DNA from: Mucilaginibacter psychrotolerans
GTDB lineage: Bacteria > Bacteroidota > Bacteroidia > Sphingobacteriales > Sphingobacteriaceae
Direction of reading: 5' to 3'
Length of the DNA: 53,545 nt
NCBI RefSeq assembly: GCF_004519315.1
Contig: NZ_SOZE01000037.1
Location: forward strand, 1 to 53,545
Of this stretch, positions 24,254-32,410 are shown piece after piece; the first letter of the stretch is position 1, and each line of letters starts with the position of its first letter. A program made the position numbers and the translations under genes. Under the pieces are notes generated by a model that searched no databases, was not told where the DNA came from, and worked only from the letters and a program-made list of their open reading frames with translations.

Positions 24254-24661
24254 TTACGCATCTATTGCATCATACACAACAACCTTTTCCCAAAGGTGGC
24301 TGTGGGTTTTAATGAATTCCTGGTGTATGGGATGGCTTTGGTATGCTGCCTGAGCTTCCAAATCGGCAAAGAACATTACTTCTGATACCCCCCAGCTGTT
24401 ATCCACCACGTCGCGTTTCTCGGTGCTGGCTACTACGCCTACGTGCAGTTCTTTGATATGCTCTATTTTGCCAAGCGATTTTACGCCGGCCACCAGCATA
24501 TCGCGGTCTTCCTTAGAATTGGGGTTCTTTAACCAAAAAAGTGCATGGTGCACCACATGATACTTGTTTGTCATAATTGTTAAGGGTAATGCTTGGGCAA
24601 CGGCCACACCTGCGGCCATCGTTGCTGCGGTTGCTATAAATTTTCTGCGGTTGGTTTTCAT
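24254..24661 (-). CDS. Exported Dabb (stress-responsive A/B barrel) family protein
   Basis: This 135-aa protein has a twin-arginine-type signal (MKTNRRKFIATAATMAAGVA, cleavage near the Ala-rich end), implying export folded through the Tat system. The mature part is a Dabb ferredoxin-like domain: VVHHALFWLKNP, MLVAGVKSLGKIEHIKELHV, SWGVSEVMFFADLEAQAAYQ and SHPIHQEFIKTHSHLWEKVV. Members form dimeric alpha/beta barrels. In the conserved pattern the VVHHALFWLK strand is family-typical. Substrate unknown. The Tat signal links it functionally to tatA at 5790. Confidence 0.88.
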   Translation of the reverse strand: MKTNRRKFIATAATMAAGVAVAQALPLTIMTNKYHVVHHALFWLKNPNSKEDRDMLVAGVKSLGKIEHIKELHVGVVASTEKRDVVDNSWGVSEVMFFADLEAQAAYQSHPIHQEFIKTHSHLWEKVVVYDAIDA

Positions 24662-24716
24662 TATTGGGGTAAGTTACCTTTTTATCAAAATATAAAAAAG
24701 CTTAAAAAGATTTACA

Positions 24717-25163
24717 TCAAGTTATCTCTTCAAACTCCCTATCAGAACACATCGCTTCTATAGCTTCCTCGCCACTCTCGGCTATAAAGCATAAAAAGTC
24801 ATCAAAGCCGCCATAAAATTTGCCGGTTTCGTCCATCATCAGCGTTAAATGATCAGTATCAGCTTGGCCTACAACGCATAATCCAACTTTCAAGCGCTCG
24901 TAATAAGTCGTTTGAGCCCAAAGATCGTCTACCCTTTCTATTGCAGTGCGCGCATCAAAATGGAATGAGTTTTTTGTACCGTTTTTTCGGTTATACTCTA
25001 TTTTCAATCCACCATAACTCATCAAAAATTGCTCGATTATGGGGGACATTCTGTATCCATTATTTAAGATACACTCCTTAAATGATCCAATATCGTAATT
25101 ACGTTGAGGATGCCACCCAGCATCAACCAATACTTTATAAGTTTTATCTGAGAACCTAAACAT
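24717..25163 (-). CDS. SUKH-3 family immunity-like protein
   Basis: This 148-aa soluble protein has the SUKH-3 pattern: an N-terminal LVDAGWHPQRNYD, a helix ending in IIEQFLMSYGGLKIEYN, a central FDARTAIERVDDLW and a C-terminal VGQADTDHLTLMMDETGKFY followed by GGFDDFLCFIAES. SUKH superfamily proteins are typically immunity proteins against contact-dependent or secreted polymorphic toxins. No toxin gene lies beside it, so it is an orphan; SUKH proteins can also be general adaptor domains. It lies in tandem after the CDF exporter gene with a 45-nt gap. Confidence 0.75.
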   Translation of the reverse strand: MFRFSDKTYKVLVDAGWHPQRNYDIGSFKECILNNGYRMSPIIEQFLMSYGGLKIEYNRKNGTKNSFHFDARTAIERVDDLWAQTTYYERLKVGLCVVGQADTDHLTLMMDETGKFYGGFDDFLCFIAESGEEAIEAMCSDREFEEIT

Positions 25164-25208
25164 ACATTCTCGTTGTTACAGTGTGTTTAAACCTGCTGGA
25201 AGATATGG

Positions 25209-26126
25209 TCAACACTTCGGTTGCCCGCATTCTTCATCCACAAACTCCGGTTCGAAGGTACTATGGCTAATGGAGAGATGCTCCAGGCGGTGACGCAGGT
25301 CGTGCTTGATGTTATCGAAGTTGCCCATATCCTCGGGTTTCACCACCAGGTGTGCGGTTAAAGCATTCTCAGTAGTGCTAAGGGCCCATACGTGCATATG
25401 GTGCACATCTACCACACCTTTGGCTTTTTTTAGTTCGGATTCTATTTTGGCCAGATCCATCTCCTTAGGTACACCATCCATCTCCAGGCGAAGGCTATCC
25501 TTCAACAGGCTCCAGGTGCCCGTTAGTATCACAATGGCGATAACTATACTCACCACGCTATCTACCCAATACCAGTGGCTAAAGTAGATGATAACGCCTG
25601 ATATGACCACGCCAAGCGAAACAATGGCATCTACCGCCATATGCAGGTAGGCGCCTTTTACGTTAAGGTCGGTATCCTTATCCTTTACAAATAGCCATGC
25701 CGTAAAGCCATTGATGGCAATACCTGCAAACGCCACCCAGGCTACAGTACCGCCGGCAACACTTTCGGGATGCAGGAAGCGGATAATCGCTTCGTAAACA
25801 ATGAAACCCACTGCAACAAAAAGTATCATGGCATTAAAGAACGACACGATAATGGTTGATCGTTTATAGCCGTAAGTATATTTACTATTGGATTTTGCCT
25901 TACTCATCTTAAAAGCCAGCAGCGCCAGTGCAAGGGAGGCTACGTCGCTAAGGTTGTGCCCGGCATCGGTTAATAACGATAGCGAACTGCTCCACAGCCC
26001 GGCTACCACTTCAATAATTACGAAGGCCGAGTTGAGTACGATGCCCCAGATAAAGGCCGAGTTGAGATGGTCCAGCTTGGGGGCATGGTCGTGATGATGA
26101 TGGCCGGAGTGGTCGTGGCTGTGCAT
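25209..26126 (-). CDS. Cation diffusion facilitator family transporter
   Basis: This 305-aa zinc/cobalt-type exporter exchanges metal for protons across the inner membrane. A His-rich N-terminus (MHSHDHSGHHHHDHAPK) precedes six membrane helices. Metal-site residues lie in LSLLTDAGHNLSDVASL (helix 2) and AYLHMAVDAIVSLGV (helix 5), giving the HxxxD pairs of zinc-type CDFs. The C-terminal cytoplasmic domain includes GVVDVHHMHVWAL. It resembles CzcD/ZitB. The gap to rlmH upstream is filled by a 9-bp-periodic inverted repeat. Confidence 0.92.
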   Translation of the reverse strand: MHSHDHSGHHHHDHAPKLDHLNSAFIWGIVLNSAFVIIEVVAGLWSSSLSLLTDAGHNLSDVASLALALLAFKMSKAKSNSKYTYGYKRSTIIVSFFNAMILFVAVGFIVYEAIIRFLHPESVAGGTVAWVAFAGIAINGFTAWLFVKDKDTDLNVKGAYLHMAVDAIVSLGVVISGVIIYFSHWYWVDSVVSIVIAIVILTGTWSLLKDSLRLEMDGVPKEMDLAKIESELKKAKGVVDVHHMHVWALSTTENALTAHLVVKPEDMGNFDNIKHDLRHRLEHLSISHSTFEPEFVDEECGQPKC

Positions 26127-26144
26127 GGGGTAAAGGTAATAAAA

Positions 26145-26310
26145 GTTAGAAGGGTTAAAAAGGTTGGAAAAAGTTATAAAAGTTAAAAGGGTTAAAAGAT
26201 TTTAAAAGTTAAAATGCTAAATTTTCCAACATCTCCAAGCATTGTAACTATTCTAACAACGCTAACTTCTTTACCTTTCTAACTTTTTTAACCTCTCAAA
26301 CCTTTAAAAC
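26145..26310. repeat. Inverted array of degenerate 9-bp GTTARAARG units, locus 2
   Basis: Left-arm GTT starts at 26145, 26154, 26163, 26173, 26182 and 26191. Right-arm AAC ends at 26248, 26257, 26266, 26283, 26292, 26301 and 26310 keep the 9-bp phase with one slip. The element ends exactly at the rlmH stop codon (26311-26313) and begins about 18 nt from the CDF start. Confidence 0.8.
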
Positions 26311-26784
26311 TTATTGGTGATGATAAGGCTCCCCCTTAATAATGGTAAAGGCCCGGTACAGTTGCTCCACAAAAAACAGACGTACCATTTGGTGCGAGAA
26401 CGTCATACGGCTGAGGGATATTTTATCGTTGGCGCGCTGGTAAACCGATTGGTCGAACCCGTAGGGGCCGCCCACCACAAACACCAGGCTGGTTACAGAG
26501 CTGATGCTACGCTTTTCCAAATACTTCGCAAACTGCACAGAGGTGTACTCCTGCCCTGCTTCATCAAGCAGTATCAGGTAATCCTGCGTGGTAACTTTCT
26601 TCAGAATGAGTTCGGCCTCCCTGGTTTTCTGCTGCTCCTCGGTAAGGGCTTTTGTGTTTTTCAGCTCAGCAATCTCCACCAACTCCAGCCTGGTGTAATG
26701 CTTTAGCCGCTTAACATACTTTTCTATACCATCTTTCAGGTAAGCATCTTCGGTTTTTCCAACGGTTATAAAAGCTATCTTCAT
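26311..26784 (-). CDS. rlmH: 23S rRNA (pseudouridine1915-N3)-methyltransferase
   Basis: This 157-aa SPOUT methyltransferase methylates pseudouridine 1915 in helix 69 of 23S rRNA. The N-terminus MKIAFITVGKTEDAYLKDGIEKY, the YLILLDEAGQEYTSVQFA block, the SAM-binding knot FVVGGPYGFD and the C-terminal MVRLFFVEQLYRAFTIIKGE followed by PYHH are all canonical, as is the length. It has its own candidate promoter and is divergent from the MutS-like gene. Confidence 0.96.
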   Translation of the reverse strand: MKIAFITVGKTEDAYLKDGIEKYVKRLKHYTRLELVEIAELKNTKALTEEQQKTREAELILKKVTTQDYLILLDEAGQEYTSVQFAKYLEKRSISSVTSLVFVVGGPYGFDQSVYQRANDKISLSRMTFSHQMVRLFFVEQLYRAFTIIKGEPYHHQ

Positions 26785-26830
26785 TACAAGGCCTTAAATG
26801 TTGCGTAATTATCGTAAAATTGAAAACTTG

Positions 26831-26858
26831 CAAAACTACCTAAAATAAGGTTTGGCAA
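26831..26858 (-). promoter_or_regulatory. Candidate promoter of rlmH
   Basis: TTG (26856-26858), 17 nt, then TAGTTTTG (26831-26838) on the minus strand; the -7 box fits TAnnTTTG. Confidence 0.45.
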
Positions 26859-26864
26859 CAGCTA

Positions 26865-28670
26865 ATGGAACGGGATATTTTGAACGATTACACACAGGCG
26901 GCTGCATTAGCTGCGAAACAGGCTGGCATCAACCGCCAAAAAGCCAATACTTACTCGCTACTTCGCCTGGGCATATTCGGGCTGATGATATTCTCGGTGT
27001 ACCTCACCATCTCGCTGGACAGTTTTGGCATTATGGCCATAGCCATGGTTTTGTTGCTGCTGGCCTTTGCCTGGCTGGTGGCCCGGCAGGGCGCTTATGA
27101 ACGCCTGCGCGATTACTACCTCGATCTTAAGAAAATAAACGATAACGAGTTGGATAGCCTGGGCACCGGCGCCAACCTGTACAGCGACGGACAGCAATTT
27201 GCCAATGAAAAGCATTTTTACGCCTCCGATCTGGATATCGCAGGCCCGGCTTCCCTCTATCAGTTAATCAACCGGGCCGCTACAACCACGGGCAATCAAA
27301 GGCTGGCCCAGTGGCTGCTGGCCCCTGCCGATAAACCGGCCATACTGCAAAGGCAGGAGGCAGTAAAGGAATTAGCCGCCAAAAATGAATGGAAAAAAGA
27401 GCTGCAGGCCCTGCTGCTGTTTGCCCGTAAAGACAATCCCAGCCGGCTGGGCAATCTGTTCAGTTTTCTGCGCATGCCGCTCAACCTACCGGGCGAGAAG
27501 GCCCTCGGTGCTTACGCAAAAGCAGCCCCATACCTGTTGGGTGTAGCTATTGTAGCCGCTATACTTTACCCCACCTATAAAGGTATAGCCATTTTCATAG
27601 CGTTGGCCAACCTGGGCATCGTTTTCTCTAAAGCTGCGTACATCAAAAAAACCGATTTCGTTGCCGATAAAATAGGCAAGGTACTAAGCAATTACGCGGG
27701 CGTTTTCAATAAGATCGAGAGCGAGCCATGGGTCTCGACCTTAAACAATGGTCTGGCCCAAAAACTCAAAGAGGACAACACATCACAAAACATCAGGCAA
27801 TTGGGTATGCTGATAGATAAGCTTAACTACCATCTCAACATCATTGTGGGCGTGCTGCTGAACGCTTTTTTTTTATGGGATATCAGGCAAGTGATCGCCA
27901 TAGAAAACTGGAAACGCGACAACTGCCGAAATATCGAAACCGCCTTTGATATAATTGCCGATTTTGAGGCCCTCATCAGTATTGCCGTACCCGCCATCAA
28001 TTATCCCGATTGGACCTACCCTGTTATTGCCGAAACCGAGGGTTATACGCTTACTGCAAAAAGCATCGCCCACCCGCTTATCCGTGGCAAACGGGTTGAT
28101 AATGATTACGAATTGAATAATGCATTCAGCATCGATATCATTACGGGCAGCAATATGGCGGGCAAAAGCACCTTCCTGCGCACGGTGGGTATCAACACTG
28201 TTTTGGCACTGGCAGGCGCGCCCGTTTGCGCTGAGGCAATGGTGGTATCAGTTATCAACATCGTGAGCTATATGCGCATCAAAGATAACCTGAACGAAAG
28301 CACCTCTACCTTTAAAGCCGAGCTGGACCGGCTGCAGATGCTACTGGCCGCTGTAGAGAACCAGCCTCGCGTTTTCTTTTTGATAGACGAGATGTTGCGT
28401 GGCACCAATTCGGTTGATAAATACCTGGGCAGCAAAGCCGTGATAGAGCGGCTCATCAGCAAAAAGGGCGTGGGCATGGTAGCCACGCACGATTTGCAGA
28501 TAGCCCGGCTGGAGGATAAATACCCCAGCTATGTACGCAACTATTACTTCGATATCCAGGTAATTGATGGCGAAATGCTGTTCGATTACAAAATAAAGCA
28601 CGGCGAGTGCAAAACCTTCAACGCATCGTTGCTGCTAAAGCAGATAGGGATTGATGTAGGTGAAGAATAG
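26865..28670 (+). CDS. Membrane-anchored MutS-family ATPase
   Basis: This 601-aa protein has the MutS lever and ATPase parts but no N-terminal mismatch-recognition domain. Two hydrophobic helices (about residues 30-70) and another pair (about 220-265) suggest membrane insertion. The C-terminal ABC-type ATPase is complete: Walker A GSNMAGKST (about 427-435), Walker B with FFLIDEMLRGTNSVDKYLGS, and the switch ATHDLQIARLE. Similar long-known Bacteroidota proteins are annotated simply as DNA mismatch repair protein MutS, but the missing mismatch domain and membrane helices make a mismatch-repair role unlikely. The actual role is unknown. A small minus-strand ORF overlaps its last 36 nt. Confidence 0.85.
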   Translation: MERDILNDYTQAAALAAKQAGINRQKANTYSLLRLGIFGLMIFSVYLTISLDSFGIMAIAMVLLLLAFAWLVARQGAYERLRDYYLDLKKINDNELDSLGTGANLYSDGQQFANEKHFYASDLDIAGPASLYQLINRAATTTGNQRLAQWLLAPADKPAILQRQEAVKELAAKNEWKKELQALLLFARKDNPSRLGNLFSFLRMPLNLPGEKALGAYAKAAPYLLGVAIVAAILYPTYKGIAIFIALANLGIVFSKAAYIKKTDFVADKIGKVLSNYAGVFNKIESEPWVSTLNNGLAQKLKEDNTSQNIRQLGMLIDKLNYHLNIIVGVLLNAFFLWDIRQVIAIENWKRDNCRNIETAFDIIADFEALISIAVPAINYPDWTYPVIAETEGYTLTAKSIAHPLIRGKRVDNDYELNNAFSIDIITGSNMAGKSTFLRTVGINTVLALAGAPVCAEAMVVSVINIVSYMRIKDNLNESTSTFKAELDRLQMLLAAVENQPRVFFLIDEMLRGTNSVDKYLGSKAVIERLISKKGVGMVATHDLQIARLEDKYPSYVRNYYFDIQVIDGEMLFDYKIKHGECKTFNASLLLKQIGIDVGEE

Positions 28671-28772
28671 ATGTGCGGATTTCAGATAATCCCAATCTTC
28701 CATAAATGTCGACAGGATATAATCTTCCAGGCGGGTGGGGTTACGCAATGCCGGTGGCAGAAAACGTTTCAT
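28635..28772 (-). CDS. Possible 45-aa third gene of the vapBC unit
   Basis: Directly after vapC the minus strand reads TAATG, so an ATG (28770-28772) overlaps the vapC stop and opens a 45-aa frame. It starts MKRFLPPALRNPTRLEDYIL and continues STFMEDWDYLKSAHLF. The stop-start overlap and the protein-like composition argue for translational coupling. It runs antisense into the last 36 nt of the MutS-like gene. No family is recognised. It may be an intact small protein or a truncated remnant. Confidence 0.4.
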   Translation of the reverse strand: MKRFLPPALRNPTRLEDYILSTFMEDWDYLKSAHLFFTYINPYLL

Positions 28773-29146
28773 TACCGCAGTACTTTGAGATCATCTACCA
28801 ACATAAAATCTTTTTTATTCCTGGTCAGTACCGGCTGATCAAAAATAAGGCAGGTTGCTGCGATCATAATATCTTGTACGCTGATGTTTCTGTTACGACG
28901 CTTAATTGACTGGTAAATTTCACCAGCTTTTGCAGCAACGTCGGCATTAAAGGGTAACAGGTTCAGGTCTTCCGTCAGATCAACGATATGCTGCTTTTTG
29001 TCAGGGCTTGTAGCTCCGCAATACAGCTCGAATAGGGTAACCACAGAAACGTAAACAGGCTCATCTGCGGGCAAATTTGCAAGCGCAGTATTAGTGCGGT
29101 CTTTGGACCGTATGTGATCAATAAATATACAGGTATCAACTACCAT
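28772..29146 (-). CDS. vapC: PIN-domain ribonuclease toxin VapC
   Basis: This 124-aa PIN domain carries the acidic metal-binding residues of VapC toxins: Asp4 in MVVDTCIFID, Glu40 in VVTLFELYCG, Asp92 in ISVQDIMIAAT and Asp113 in TRNKKDF. VapC proteins cleave tRNA or rRNA and block translation until bound by VapB. The gene overlaps vapB by 7 nt. The downstream TAATG overlap suggests a third coupled frame. Confidence 0.9.
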   Translation of the reverse strand: MVVDTCIFIDHIRSKDRTNTALANLPADEPVYVSVVTLFELYCGATSPDKKQHIVDLTEDLNLLPFNADVAAKAGEIYQSIKRRNRNISVQDIMIAATCLIFDQPVLTRNKKDFMLVDDLKVLR

Positions 29147-29355
29147 TCCTGGGGCTTAAAGCTTCCTAAGATTCTTCGGTTCTCATCCAACGCTTTAAGC
29201 TCCTCTTCAGACCAGTGCCCTATTCCGGCTATCTTGGCCCGGTAAGCATCCATATCCAATAGCTTAGGACCGTCCATAGCTATGCCCATGCTTTTGAGAA
29301 AACTTTTGATCTCCGTACTTTTTTCATCGGGAATATTGATGATTAACCGTTCCAT
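29140..29355 (-). CDS. vapB: VapB-type antitoxin
   Basis: This 71-aa protein has an N-terminal ribbon-helix-helix-like segment (MERLIINIPDEKSTEIKSFL), a short linker, and a C-terminal acidic and Trp-containing tail (GHWSEEELKALDENRRILGS) suited to wrapping around the PIN toxin. The start and the 7-nt overlap with vapC are typical of type II antitoxin genes. It should neutralise VapC and repress the operon; no operator palindrome was identified in the short upstream region. Confidence 0.82.
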   Translation of the reverse strand: MERLIINIPDEKSTEIKSFLKSMGIAMDGPKLLDMDAYRAKIAGIGHWSEEELKALDENRRILGSFKPQEW

Positions 29356-29604
29356 TTAATCAAAAATACGCATTTCGATAATCATTCGCTAATAACTTAT
29401 CGGGCGATTCTACTTTTTGCAAGCGGTTTGAAATCGACAGAATTTCCGCTCTTGTCGTTTTTTTTACTTCTTTTTTAACTGGCTTAGAGGTGATTTACCA
29501 GACGGTTACTAAACTATATAAGGCAAGAGCGTAGCAAAAAGCGATGGTAATATCCCGCCGCCACAGTCACCTTTTCACTAAGAGACTGCGGAGACGAAAA
29601 ATAG
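29356..29604. other. Intergenic, nothing clear
   Basis: No gene is seen. The stretch must carry the vapBC promoter. A T-rich region near 29456-29480 follows GTCGTTTTTTTTAC. No convincing promoter box was found. Confidence 0.3.
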
Positions 29605-29699
29605 TCTGAACCATGATGAAAAGGATTATAGATTACCTTGATGCATCTTGAAAATCCTTTCATCCTTTCATCCTTTAATCAGGTAAATCAAGGTTCAGA
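29605..29699. repeat. TCTGAACC...GGTTCAGA bounded repeat element
   Basis: TCTGAACCATGAT (29605-29617) and ATCAAGGTTCAGA (29687-29699) form near-inverted ends about 70 nt apart. The inside has ATCCTTTC units at about 8-bp spacing (29653-29676). From memory this is a widespread intergenic element in Sphingobacteria and relatives. Confidence 0.65.
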
Positions 29700-29707
29700 A
29701 ACAAAAA

Positions 29708-29741
29708 AAGCGAGCCTCCCGGATTAACGGAAAGCTCGCTT
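29708..29741 (-). terminator. Terminator of the outer membrane receptor-like gene
   Basis: Stem AGCGAGC (29709-29715) / GCTCGCT (29734-29740) with a minus-strand run of seven T. Confidence 0.8.
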
Positions 29742-29795
29742 GTCATATTATTTTTTTCTTGATTCCTGACTCTTACAGTCTTTATTCTTAAAAGA

Positions 29796-32300
29796 CTACC
29801 GGCCACCTGCTGGTGCGCCACCGCCACCCATACCCTGGTCGCCTTCTTTCAAATCGTCGTTCTTTACGCCCGATTTTTTAGGCTGGCTAAAACTCAATTT
29901 ACCAAAGCTGTAGCTAAACGTAATACCGTACGAACGGAATGGCAACTGGAACGAAGTGCTGGATCTGAAATCTGCGCCCTCTGTTTTGGAATTAAAGCCT
30001 TTATACTCGGCAAATGGACTGATGATATTCACACCAACAGACATTTTCTTCTGCATAAACTGCCTGCGTACGCCAAAACCCAGGATGCTAAAGGTTGGTG
30101 TTTGGCCCTGTATAGTACGGCGCGATGAACTGCCGAACACGAACGATTCTGCGATAAAGTTATTTGGTAACGTAGCGGTCGCCCTTAAAAAACCACCGTA
30201 TTGTATGTAAGTACCATTCTGGCTCTGATCTTTCAGGAACCTACCTGTTGGATCCGGCTTGTAAGTATAGGCATTAACACTACCAATAATGGTGATAGCT
30301 TTGATCGGGTTAATTGTACCAAAGAAGCTACCGCCAAATGAGTTGTTGTTACCCACGTTTTGGTAAGTGGTTAAGGTACCACCCTGCGATTTGTATAACC
30401 CTGTTGCCGGGTCTAAAGTTTTTACAGTTATCGTATCAGCTATACCTTCTATTAAGCCCGATGTACGTTTGTAATAAACCGACACGTTTACGATAGAGGT
30501 TTTGATGAAGCTGTTTAAACCCAGTTCGATGGTTTGTGATACCTCAGGGCTCAGCGTAGGGTTACCCACTTGTTGCGCCAATATGTTGCTCTGGTTCACA
30601 AAAGGATTTAAAAACTGCAGGCTCGGTCGTGTAATACGTTTAGAGTAACCCAGTTTTAAAGTGTTCGAAGCGTTAAGCTTCTTTTGAACAGTTAAGCTTG
30701 GTACATAGGTATTGTAGTTCTGATCGAACGATGCCAGGTTTTGGTTAGCGTTAAACGGCTCGCCATGAATATCGGTATTCTCTAACCTGAAACCGGTTAA
30801 TAACGACCAGCCCTTTGGCAAGGTGGTGGTTAGCACCGAGTAACCTGCAAATACGTTTTGATTGTATTTGTAAACGTTGGAGGTTGCGGGGTTAATAACA
30901 AAATCGTTATTGATAAAAGAGTAAAAATCTGATGTGCTGTTTATTCTTCTGAAGATACTTTTACCACCTGCTTCCAGTTTAAACACTTTATCTATGGGTA
31001 GTACATAATCTACCTGGGCGGTGTACTCATTGTTTTTACCATCGATGTTGTTCTTGATATTTGGCAGCACCGCTGTGTACAAGTTAGTATAGTTGGTAAT
31101 ACCTGAGTTGTGGCTCCATTGGGTAGAGAATGATATCTCGCTACCTTCTTTTTTAAACTTATGGGTATAATCCACATTCCAGTCAAAACCATCAATTTTA
31201 TTATTAGATACCGAATTGCTGCTGTATGGCTGGGCAGAGGTGATATCGTTTATTGATGTATTACCAAAGGTGATCTGGTTGAATTTAAAGGTGGTATTAA
31301 TGTTATTAAAACCGTTAAACTGGTAACCCGCACCAACCGAGCCTACCAATGCATGCCTGGTAAGCCTGCCTGTACCTACAGATGATGTAGAAAACTGCGG
31401 ATTTTTAAAGTTTTCGTAGGTAGAAGAGTTTAAGGTATTTTGCGGCCACGAAGCATTACCACCAATGTTGGTGTTAAAATTAAACCGGTTTTTGTTGTAG
31501 TTTAAGTTTAAGTTGCCGTTATTTTGACGTGTACCCACGGCTGTATTGATACCGCCGCTTAAACCCGACACATTAGATTGCTTGGTAACGATATTAATAA
31601 TACCCGCCGAACCTTCTGCATCATATTTTGCTGAAGGCGAGGTAATCACCTCAATGGTTTTGATCTGACTGGCCGGGATAGATTTCAGCACATCGCTTAA
31701 GCTGGCGGCTGTTGCGCCCGATGGTTTACCATTAATCAGCACGCGCACATTGTTATCGCCACGCACAGATACGTTACCGTTGATATCTACGGCAACCAAA
31801 GGCACTTTTGATAATAAATCGGTAGCTGTACCACCGGCTGCAGTTAAATCTTTCTCGGCATTGTAAACTATCTTGTCTATCTTGTTTTCGATGATAGATT
31901 GCTGGCCAACCACCTGTACCTCTTTCAAAGCACGCGCGTTTGGTGGCAATATAACGTTGCCCAGGTTAGCATCCGGCTTGCTTGCGGTAGTGGTAACCGG
32001 ATCGATTGTTTTGGTTTGGTAACCCAGGAAAGATATGGTGATTTTGTAACTGCCCGATTTGATATTATCGAGCTTAAAGTTGCCCTTTTCGTCGGTAAGT
32101 ACGCCGTTGATAGGCACCTTGCCCCCGCTTTTGAATAAGCTTATTGTTGCATAGTCCACCGGTTTTTTGGTAAGCGAATCCACTATCGTACCGGATATCT
32201 TCCCTATTACAGATGAGCCGCCACCACCTCCAACCCCAAACTGGGCTTTAGCTGTAAAGGATGCACAAAAGATTATTAAAAGTAAAATTATTCGTCTCAT
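29796..32300 (-). CDS. TonB-dependent-receptor-like outer membrane protein (OMP_b-brl_3 type)
   Basis: This 834-aa protein has a signal peptide (1-19, KAQ), then a Gly-rich segment (FGVGGGGGSSVIG). A carboxypeptidase-regulatory-like domain follows (ISGTIVDSLTKKPVDYATIS to about residue 100), then a plug domain (NKIDKIVYNAEKDLTAAG, SVRGDNNVRVLINGKPSG, IKTIEVITSPSAKYDAEGSA) and a large beta-barrel. There is no clear TonB box, and it belongs to the group with an OMP_b-brl_3 barrel rather than SusC. Role: outer membrane uptake or transport, ligand unknown. The C-terminus is unusual, with a Lys/Asp-rich stretch and a Gly-rich end (MGGGGAPAGGR) instead of a terminal aromatic strand. It is monocistronic. 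Confidence 0.9.
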   Translation of the reverse strand: MRRIILLLIIFCASFTAKAQFGVGGGGGSSVIGKISGTIVDSLTKKPVDYATISLFKSGGKVPINGVLTDEKGNFKLDNIKSGSYKITISFLGYQTKTIDPVTTTASKPDANLGNVILPPNARALKEVQVVGQQSIIENKIDKIVYNAEKDLTAAGGTATDLLSKVPLVAVDINGNVSVRGDNNVRVLINGKPSGATAASLSDVLKSIPASQIKTIEVITSPSAKYDAEGSAGIINIVTKQSNVSGLSGGINTAVGTRQNNGNLNLNYNKNRFNFNTNIGGNASWPQNTLNSSTYENFKNPQFSTSSVGTGRLTRHALVGSVGAGYQFNGFNNINTTFKFNQITFGNTSINDITSAQPYSSNSVSNNKIDGFDWNVDYTHKFKKEGSEISFSTQWSHNSGITNYTNLYTAVLPNIKNNIDGKNNEYTAQVDYVLPIDKVFKLEAGGKSIFRRINSTSDFYSFINNDFVINPATSNVYKYNQNVFAGYSVLTTTLPKGWSLLTGFRLENTDIHGEPFNANQNLASFDQNYNTYVPSLTVQKKLNASNTLKLGYSKRITRPSLQFLNPFVNQSNILAQQVGNPTLSPEVSQTIELGLNSFIKTSIVNVSVYYKRTSGLIEGIADTITVKTLDPATGLYKSQGGTLTTYQNVGNNNSFGGSFFGTINPIKAITIIGSVNAYTYKPDPTGRFLKDQSQNGTYIQYGGFLRATATLPNNFIAESFVFGSSSRRTIQGQTPTFSILGFGVRRQFMQKKMSVGVNIISPFAEYKGFNSKTEGADFRSSTSFQLPFRSYGITFSYSFGKLSFSQPKKSGVKNDDLKEGDQGMGGGGAPAGGR

Positions 32301-32410
32301 ATATGTTCAATTTGGTAATTGGAGGCGAAAGTGGGTAAAATGTTACAAGCAATTCTCCCTTTTTTGTAAAATATTCATAACTGTAATGTATATGTTACAC
32401 TAACTGATTA

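Noticed and set aside
26865..28670. Calling the MutS-like protein mutS or mutS2
   Set aside because: It lacks the mismatch-recognition domain of MutS and the C-terminal Smr nuclease of MutS2, and has membrane-like segments.
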